From: Methanosarcina barkeri MS
GTDB lineage: Archaea > Halobacteriota > Methanosarcinia > Methanosarcinales > Methanosarcinaceae
Length of the DNA stretch: 64,000 nucleotides
Assembly: GCF_000970025.1 (NCBI RefSeq)
Contig: NZ_CP009528.1
Location: 2,963,168 to 3,027,167 of the forward strand
Direction of reading: 5' to 3'
A program made the translations under genes and the position numbers. Within the stretch, counting starts at the first letter, position 1. Each line of letters starts with the position of its first letter. The notes under the pieces were generated by a model. That model ran no database searches, was not told where the DNA came from, and saw only the letters and a list, made by a program, of their open reading frames with translations. Below are positions 58,399 through 64,000 of the stretch, piece after piece.

Positions 58399-59547
58399 TC
58401 AAGATTTTAAAGCCTCTTTAAAGCGTTTTGTAATCTCTTCAGGGCTCAGAGGGATATTGGGTGCTTTTGTATTTCCAGGCTTCAGGATTACATGGATAAA
58501 GGAAAGTTCCTGCATGGCCCGAAACTTCCTGAAAGTTTCTATTAACCCCTCTGGACTGTTTACCTTAGCCGTATTCCGAATTCCGCAAGCAGTTGCAAAA
58601 ATTTCCAGGTCAATATAGCGGAGAGCACAGGTTTCCTGCGAGCCTGTGGAGCCGTAGGCACCATTGTCAAGGCAGATAACTATAAGATTCTTCGGGGCTT
58701 CTCTGGCAATTTCGAGCAGAGCATTGGGATTCATAAGCAGGCTACCGTCCCCGTCAAAGGTTACAACCGTTTTTTCGGTTCTAAGAGCAAGGCCAAGCCC
58801 TATCGACGAGACGAGCCCCATTGAACCAAACATATAAAAGTTGAGTTCTCTGTCCATGCCAGCATAAAGTTCCTTGCAGGGAACTCCCAGATTTGTTACC
58901 GTAATTTCGTCATCGAGTTGAGAAGCAATTGCGCAAATCGCATCGTTCCTGAGCATTAATGGCCTGAGGGTTTCCCTTGTAAGATTAAAACTACATGTTC
59001 TTTCCATAAGCTCTGGTTTTTCGGGCAGTCCAGCCGCTTCCCAGGCACAACAATCCGAACTTTCCCAAACTTTCGGAGAGATCAGGGCTATATGCGGCCT
59101 GAGGTTCTCAAAAGCGTCTATTATCACGGTTTCGAGGAGAGGGAGCTTTTCGGCTTCGTCAATTATTGTATATTCCAACCCTGCTCCTTCAAGGATTGCC
59201 GGGAGATGGGTGCCAAGCGGAACCTGGGCTTCGATGCCTTCAGCGTAAACCCCGCGCCAGCTTGCCAGAACAGGTAAGGGAATCCTGCAGATTACGTTCA
59301 GGGATTCCAGGGCATTAATCATATTTCCAAGCCCTGTGCTCTGGATAAGCATCATGGGCTTCCCCCCTGCAAGATAAAACCCGGCACAGATGCCCACACC
59401 ATTTTCTTCTCTCGTTAGCTTGATTTCAGGAAAATTCTCAGAAACCAGGGGAAGCAGATTTTTGATCCTGTCGCAGGGCAGAGTTGCGGCAAGGTCAATA
59501 CCTGCCTTTTTCATTATTGCTATGACTTCTTCTTCCGGACTTGCCAT
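58399..59547 (-). CDS. comDE: Sulfopyruvate decarboxylase, fused alpha and beta domains
   Basis: A 382-residue TPP enzyme converting 3-sulfopyruvate to sulfoacetaldehyde in coenzyme M synthesis. Residues 1-165 are the PYR (ComD-like) domain, with LPCDRIKNLLP and TREENGVGICAGFYLAGGKP, the Glu there being the TPP activator. Residues about 185-360 are the PP (ComE-like) domain, with MFGSMGLVSSIGLGLAL and the cofactor motif GDGSLLMN followed by NLIVICLDNGAYGSTGSQ. In Methanocaldococcus the halves are separate proteins; fusion is the Methanosarcina form. AGAGGT is six bases before the ATG at 59547, so that codon is preferred over an ATG abutting the site. Cysteate synthase is just upstream on the same strand. 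Confidence 0.92.
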   Translation of the reverse strand: MASPEEEVIAIMKKAGIDLAATLPCDRIKNLLPLVSENFPEIKLTREENGVGICAGFYLAGGKPMMLIQSTGLGNMINALESLNVICRIPLPVLASWRGVYAEGIEAQVPLGTHLPAILEGAGLEYTIIDEAEKLPLLETVIIDAFENLRPHIALISPKVWESSDCCAWEAAGLPEKPELMERTCSFNLTRETLRPLMLRNDAICAIASQLDDEITVTNLGVPCKELYAGMDRELNFYMFGSMGLVSSIGLGLALRTEKTVVTFDGDGSLLMNPNALLEIAREAPKNLIVICLDNGAYGSTGSQETCALRYIDLEIFATACGIRNTAKVNSPEGLIETFRKFRAMQELSFIHVILKPGNTKAPNIPLSPEEITKRFKEALKS

Positions 59548-59617
59548 GCACATACCTCTTCAGCTTCATTTTTTCTTTAAATGTATTTATTTGGAATTAC
59601 TCCAGACTCAGATCTTC

Positions 59618-59672
59618 AGCTCGTTTAGATATTTAGCTCGTTTAGATATTTAACTCGTTTAGATATTTAGCT
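59618..59672. repeat. 17-bp tandem repeat spanning the cysteate synthase stop
   Basis: About three units of AGCTCGTTTAGATATTT, the rightmost overlapping the last codons and stop of the cysteate synthase gene, so the DELNI-stop sequence has been copied downstream. Confidence 0.85.
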
Positions 59673-60909
59673 CGTCTAAGGAAATATCAGGATTTTTGGC
59701 AGTAGCTACCGGCTCGATCTGATAAAGTGTGTAGTCCTCTTTCAGGCGTTTATATCCTCCACCTGCAAGGTTCAGAAGAATAGTTTCGTCCTTACCTACA
59801 TTTCCTTCTTCCACAGCTTTTAGTAGAGAGGCTGTTGCAACTGCTGATGGAGGCAGAATGTCGATTCCTTCGAGGGATTCGAAAAGAGCCTTAGCTTCAA
59901 GGGCTTCTTCTCTGGTAATTGCGTACATTATTCCGTCAGTATCGGTAAGTGCATCGTATAACCCGCCCATAACCCCATATGGAGGAGTCCGGTTGGTAAG
60001 CACGGTCGCATAGGTTTCTTCTACCTGTTTCTTTGCATCCTTCATGTCAAGTTCTGGAATGATCTCTCTTCTCTTTTCCTTCCAGGCGTTGTACATGGGA
60101 ACAAAAGGAAGGTTCTGGGTAAGCTGAAGTTTCGGGAGTTTTTGCCCGAACCGCCCGTCGGCTCTGAGACGCATGGCAGCTTCCCATACTGAAATTCCTC
60201 CGGTACCACTTCCTACTGCCTGGAAATAGTGATCAGGCATTTTTCCTATAGTTAATGCTGCATCCAGCATCACAGTGCCCATTCCATCTCTTCTGGCGAT
60301 ATTTCTTGCTCCGCCTTCGGATACCATACTAGGCAGCTTTGCAATCCTGCCTGCGAGATTGATAGCGTCAGTGTAATCGTTTCCTGGACTCATACTAATG
60401 AGATGGACAGATTCTGTGGGCTCCTCAGGCAGCCATAGCTTCGAAGCTCCGGATTCCGGTACAACTATGTAGACATCAGTTCCTGTCAAAGCCGATACGT
60501 GCGCAAAGGCCCGGCCAGTATTTCCCGCAGAGGCAAGGACTACGGCTTTTCCTCCGGTCTCTTTCAGGAGTTGCATGGTCGGGTGGGCTTCAAGTTCTTT
60601 GAAACTACAGGTTTTAATGAAAGCCCCTCTTTCAGGCCAGTACCCGCTGAACCCTATATAAAGGTTCGAAAGCCCGAGTTCTCTGGCAAAAGCTTCACTT
60701 TTGTAAGTTATGGGCCCCGCATCCGTAGTAAGTTCTTCCTGGACCGGGAGCCAGGAATGAAATCTTCCGAGACCTGGCTGGTTTCTTAACACCAGTTTTT
60801 TTTCGAAGTATTCTGCCCGTAAAAAGGCATTATCATTCTCACAGGTGAGTCTGTATTCCTGGCCGTACTCTCTTCCGCACTTAAGACATTTCAGTTTGAA
60901 TTTTCCCAT
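59659..60909 (-). CDS. Cysteate synthase (threonine-synthase-like PLP enzyme)
   Basis: A 416-residue fold-type II PLP enzyme that forms L-cysteate from phosphoserine and sulfite, the Methanosarcinales entry into coenzyme M. A rubredoxin-like N-terminus with CLKCGREYGQEYRLTC begins the protein. GAFIKTCSFKELEA near residue 94 is the position of the PLP lysine in threonine synthases; VLASAGNTGRAFAHVSA near 128 binds the carboxylate; GSGTGGISVWEAAMR near 225 the phosphate; LLNLAGGGYKRL near 385 closes the site. It is distinguished from true threonine synthase by context with comDE. A GTG nine bases upstream is an alternative start. Confidence 0.88.
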   Translation of the reverse strand: MGKFKLKCLKCGREYGQEYRLTCENDNAFLRAEYFEKKLVLRNQPGLGRFHSWLPVQEELTTDAGPITYKSEAFARELGLSNLYIGFSGYWPERGAFIKTCSFKELEAHPTMQLLKETGGKAVVLASAGNTGRAFAHVSALTGTDVYIVVPESGASKLWLPEEPTESVHLISMSPGNDYTDAINLAGRIAKLPSMVSEGGARNIARRDGMGTVMLDAALTIGKMPDHYFQAVGSGTGGISVWEAAMRLRADGRFGQKLPKLQLTQNLPFVPMYNAWKEKRREIIPELDMKDAKKQVEETYATVLTNRTPPYGVMGGLYDALTDTDGIMYAITREEALEAKALFESLEGIDILPPSAVATASLLKAVEEGNVGKDETILLNLAGGGYKRLKEDYTLYQIEPVATAKNPDISLDELNI

Positions 60910-61477
60910 CGCTATCACAGAAAATTGGGCTTTTAATTAAATATGTATTCCTAAAACGTGGATAAGATTATCTTTTTGTGTTATATTTTTGAGTTAGTTA
61001 TCTTATTGGGACATTTATTTTCATTTTCAAGAATCGAATCATCTTATTTTGTTTATAGATTAAATAAACTGAATAATGCAGTTAGAGGAGAAAAGATAGG
61101 AAAATTGGAAATGAATGATGAAGAACTGAGATGGAAAAAACTGAGATGAAAAAAACTGAGATGGAAAAAACTGAGATGAAAAAAACTGAGATGAAAAAAA
61201 CTGAGATGAAATGAAGTGAAACTGAAATGAAGTGAAACTGAAATAAAGTGAAACTGAAATGAAAAGGTAAGAAAACTAAAAAGAAACACATTTCCCGCGC
61301 TTGAACACAGATGTAGAATTTATCTGTTGAATTGTCCAAAATTATCCATTAAAAATAGTGAAATAGAAAAAAGAGTAACGGATAAGACAGAATGAAGAAA
61401 ATGAGACGACTGAAAGATAGGTAAGTAGAAGAAATAGAAAAAACGGAATAAAGGTATGAGTAGTTTCTATCATATAC
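60910..61477. other. Gap with purine-rich tandem repeats
   Basis: The cysteate synthase promoter should lie near 60940-60990. The region 61118-61265 is repeat (listed separately) and generates long but meaningless minus-strand frames rich in Phe, His and Ser. Confidence 0.55.
61118..61265. repeat. 15/16-bp and 17-bp tandem repeats
   Basis: About six units of ACTGAGATGAAAAAA (some GATGGAAAAA) followed by three or four units of GAAATGAAGTGAAACT. Confidence 0.9.
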
Positions 61478-61945
61478 TTAATAATAATAATAAACGACCG
61501 GTGGAGTGACTTTTACATTTTCATAACTCCTTGTCTTGCCTTTAGGGGGATAAACAAAGGTGACAACGTCAGACTGCACCCCTAATTCATATGGATCACA
61601 CAGGTAGTTTCCGGCCTCTTCTCTAGAAATGTTTAGTACCTGGAGCGAGGCACTTGATATTCCTATCGTTTGAATCTTTACTCCCTTAAATTCGGAGAAA
61701 ATTTCCTTTATCTTGGGCTCCAAGTTTTTGCTGCCAAAAAGTGATATATATGCCTGAGCAAAGGGATTGAGATGGTAGTCTATGTAAATGGTCGCATTAG
61801 TCTTCTCAAACTGAATCACCATATTGTCAACGTGAATGTATTTCCCTTCTTTGAATTGATCTGCACCGGTTCCAGGAACGAATCTGGCAGCCAGTAGAAT
61901 AGATGAGATTAGAAGGGCAACTACAATTATCGGTTTTGTTTTCAT
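61478..61945 (-). CDS. Exported protein of unknown function
   Basis: A 155-residue protein with an N-terminal hydrophobic segment (PIIVVALLISSILLAARFV), either a signal peptide or an anchor. The mature part is beta-rich (YIHVDNMVIQFEKTNATIYIDYH) with a central helix (FAQAYISLFGSKNLEPKIKEIFSEF). It ends in the odd aromatic tail VVYYYY. One cysteine is present in the mature part. I do not recognise a named family. The following gap and the Zn-ribbon gene diverge from it. Confidence 0.6.
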   Translation of the reverse strand: MKTKPIIVVALLISSILLAARFVPGTGADQFKEGKYIHVDNMVIQFEKTNATIYIDYHLNPFAQAYISLFGSKNLEPKIKEIFSEFKGVKIQTIGISSASLQVLNISREEAGNYLCDPYELGVQSDVVTFVYPPKGKTRSYENVKVTPPVVYYYY

Positions 61946-62153
61946 GGTTCTTACTCAGTAATAATCCTCTTTTCTAATATTTCTTTCCTGCAAATATTTT
62001 TTCGGTCAGGCCAGTCGCCCTTCAAAACTGAAACCTTGCCATTTTTATTGCAATTTAGTAGATGTTTAGACACCTTGCAACACCATTAAATATCGCAACA
62101 CTAAAGGTATCCCACCTTTTAGATTATCTAAAAAAGAATAAAGAGGCCATAAA

Positions 62154-62366
62154 ATGAGTAAAGATATTCATTTCATCTGCCCCAAATGCGGAAATACCAC
62201 CTACGAAACCGGCGAGATCCGCACCACAGGCGGCTTTCTCAGCAAAATCTTCGATGTCCAGAACAAGAGATTCACCCATGTCACCTGCAAGCGCTGCAAA
62301 TACACTGAATTCTACCAGACCAACAGCAGCATGTTGGGAGACATTTTCGATTTGTTCACTTCGTAA
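62154..62366 (+). CDS. Small Zn-ribbon nucleic-acid-binding-type protein
   Basis: A 70-residue protein with two CxxC knuckles: HFICPKCGNTTYETGEIRTTG near residues 7-27 and VTCKRCKYTEFYQ near 43-56. ETGEIRTTGGFLSKIFDVQN is the signature of the predicted Zn-ribbon family DUF2082. AGAGG lies eight bases before the ATG. DNA or RNA binding is predicted for the family, not shown. Confidence 0.8.
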   Translation: MSKDIHFICPKCGNTTYETGEIRTTGGFLSKIFDVQNKRFTHVTCKRCKYTEFYQTNSSMLGDIFDLFTS

Positions 62367-62585
62367 TTAGCCAATAAAGGATTTTTTGGTGGAAATTACT
62401 TTTTCCCCCTCCTTTCGTTTTTTTGATTGCTTGTTATCCGGGACTGGACAGTAGCGTCTTTAAGGGAGCTTGTCACGCTCGACGAAGGAGAGCGGTCTTT
62501 TTGTAAATTAAGTCCAAACAAAAGAATCAGTGAAAGTGCAATAAACGGAAAAAGTTGGAATTATTCTCGCGAAACCTGCACGCTA
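62367..62585. other. Short gap at right
   Basis: No gene is visible. The GAGCTTGTCACGCTCGACGAAGGAGAGCGG region near 62467-62495 is locally GC-rich with GAGC/GCTC pairings. Confidence 0.35.
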
Positions 62586-64000
62586 TTAGTTCTGAGATTG
62601 ATTTTTATTATTAGGGATAACAAGAAAAAAGCATTTTCCTTTTAATTCTTCAATTTTACGTTCATCAAGCTTCTGAATATGTTTGTTTGTTAAAGGAGAG
62701 AATTGTTTTATTAGGGAAGTTTCAATATCATCTGTTTTTTTCTTAATACTTCCCCTTTCTCTTATAAGCATGCATTTCAATTCATTATGATCATTACAGG
62801 AATTTATTCTGTTAATCAGTTCCACAAATTCCCTGCCTTTTTCTTTTAATTTATCGAGAATTTCAGCTTCTTCAAAAATGTGGATGAGCTTTAAGGTTAT
62901 TGGCTCCTGACCTGTCTGAGTATCCCTTGATGTATTAAAATCCGTATTCATTGACATTATATAGACAAATTGTTCCATTACGCCGTCAACTGGCTCTATG
63001 ACGGTTTCATTCTCCCCAAGTTTTGAATATGAGTGCTTGTCAAGTGTTAAAGCAACTCCTGTAGACCCTCCATATATTGTTTTTTATCATTTCCCCAGGT
63101 ATAGATTCCATTTACCATAATGTGTGCCCGGTTTCCAGCACAAAGCTGGATATTAAGTTCACTGTTTGCTTTTCTATAAAATATCTTTGGAGATGGATTT
63201 GTCTGAGGCACAAGGATTACGTCGCAGGCACGTATCAAACGCTTTCTCAACTCATCATTCACATACTCATAACAGATCATAATCCCTATTCGAAGGTCTT
63301 CTCTAAGTTTGAGAATGTGGTTCACTTCACCTGCTTCCATACCTTCCTCAAAACCGCATCCTCTTTCATCCCTTGCTGCCAGCGCTTTTTCATTGTGAAC
63401 GATTTTAGAATCAGGAATCACAATAGGAGAGATATTTTTCCGTAAATCTTCGTCTCCAAACTCGCGGGTGAACAGTTTTCCGTACTTCATAAGGTTCTTT
63501 TCCTGAACATAATAGCTGCCTGCAACAACAATAATTCCATTTTCATCGGTGTACTGCTGTATTTCTTCAAGATATTCAAAAGGTATGGAAAACTCAGGGA
63601 ATACCACAATATCGGCTTTTTCCTTCACAGCTTCAAGAATTGCCATTACTTTCCTGTAATAAGTCTCATCAGCCGTAAGTTTTACAATGGAATCTTCTCC
63701 ATAAGCATGATATTTCAATTGCACAGCCGCAATCCGTAAATTAGAGCCTTCAAAAGAGTTGTTGCAGCAGTCATGCTGTAATATCCGAATTTTCTTATTT
63801 CCGGGTATATTTTCAAAATAGTCAATTGACCTTATGACTGGTTTTTTCTGCCCTCTTACACTGAAAGTAATTTCGTCTTTTCCTTCCGGGAAATACTTTT
63901 TCTCAAGATAATCGATTTCAAGAATATTGTTTTCTCTTTCTTCGGAGGTAAGGAATTTGTTAAAAAGAGTTCTGCTCCCTGCTTTAATTGTTAACTTACC
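62586..64000 (-). pseudogene. Nitrilase-superfamily protein with long N-terminal extension; frameshifted and cut by the window edge
   Basis: The minus strand is open from the right edge to 63047 and, after a one-base deletion near 63068, continues in the next frame to 62586. The join is clear: GIYTWGNDKKQYM passes to GGSTGVALTLDKHSYS. The core is a carbon-nitrogen hydrolase domain starting LRIAAVQLKYHAY, with catalytic Glu in VVFPEFSIP, Lys in HNEKAL and Cys in IMICYEYVN. At least 85 residues precede this domain in frame without a start, so the protein is a fusion or has a large N-terminal part. A 100-residue Lys-rich C-terminal extension follows. It could still be one functional gene if the frameshift is a sequencing error or is bypassed. 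Confidence 0.72.

Noticed and set aside
61053..61339. Two long minus-strand frames rich in Phe, His and Ser
   Set aside because: They are translations of the 15-17 bp tandem repeat.

Overview
The window reads as chromosome of a Methanosarcina-type methanogenic archaeon. The evidence is the Methanosarcinales version of the coenzyme M pathway (threonine-synthase-like cysteate synthase plus a fused sulfopyruvate decarboxylase), a vorCBA branched-chain 2-oxoacid:ferredoxin oxidoreductase with fused beta+gamma subunit, a MacsMa-like acyl-CoA synthetase, a flavodiiron protein, archaeal AMP phosphorylase, Trm56, a SAMP-like protein ending in Gly-Gly, secreted NosD/PKD and disaggregatase-like beta-helix proteins, and a PocR/PAS/HisKA_2 sensor kinase. 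The DNA is AT-rich, genes are widely spaced, and TATA-type promoters are visible.

Layout: 0-7.5 kb holds a D-aminoacyl-tRNA deacylase cut by the left edge, a glutamine synthetase, a flavodiiron protein, an APC permease and an ornithine-decarboxylase-like enzyme. 7.5-10 kb has no intact gene but contains tandem repeats and four related, structured, RNA-like elements. 10-16 kb, all on the minus strand, holds vorCBA, an acyl-CoA synthetase and an HTH+cupin regulator; together they look like a unit linking branched-chain acids, acyl-CoAs and 2-oxoacids. 16-24 kb holds a secreted NosD/PKD protein, an ACT regulator, a Cys-cluster protein, a LeuC/HacA subunit, hisE, an HTH+CBS protein and a NOG1 GTPase. 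24-33 kb is accessory: an isolated methyltransferase, decayed insertion sequences, a beta-helix surface protein, a UbiE-like methyltransferase, and an IS4-type element with target duplication and a broken transposase. 33-41 kb holds the sensor kinase, cobyric acid synthase and two copies of a hairpin-bearing dispersed repeat. 41-54 kb holds AMP phosphorylase, trm56, a FAD oxidoreductase, an AroK-like kinase, an ACT+UPF0210 pair, an interrupted HEAT protein, an HTH regulator and a SAMP-like operon.

54.7-55.5 kb is a tandemly duplicated tRNA Val-Phe-Gly array. 56-61 kb is the coenzyme M biosynthesis neighbourhood: MBL-fold hydrolase, DUF39/COG1900-ferredoxin protein (ComF-type), comDE and cysteate synthase. 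The right edge cuts a frameshifted nitrilase-superfamily protein with a long N-terminal extension, possibly a fusion partner of something outside the window.

Two patterns recur. Short-period tandem repeats fill many gaps, often starting at or just after stop codons. Small elements flanked by IS-type inverted repeats (187, 140 and 130 bp) are scattered through the gaps. The most promising undescribed items are the 8.3-9.5 kb RNA-like family, the covarying hairpin repeat at 33.0 and 39.5 kb, and the 42-residue protein overlapping the SAMP gene.
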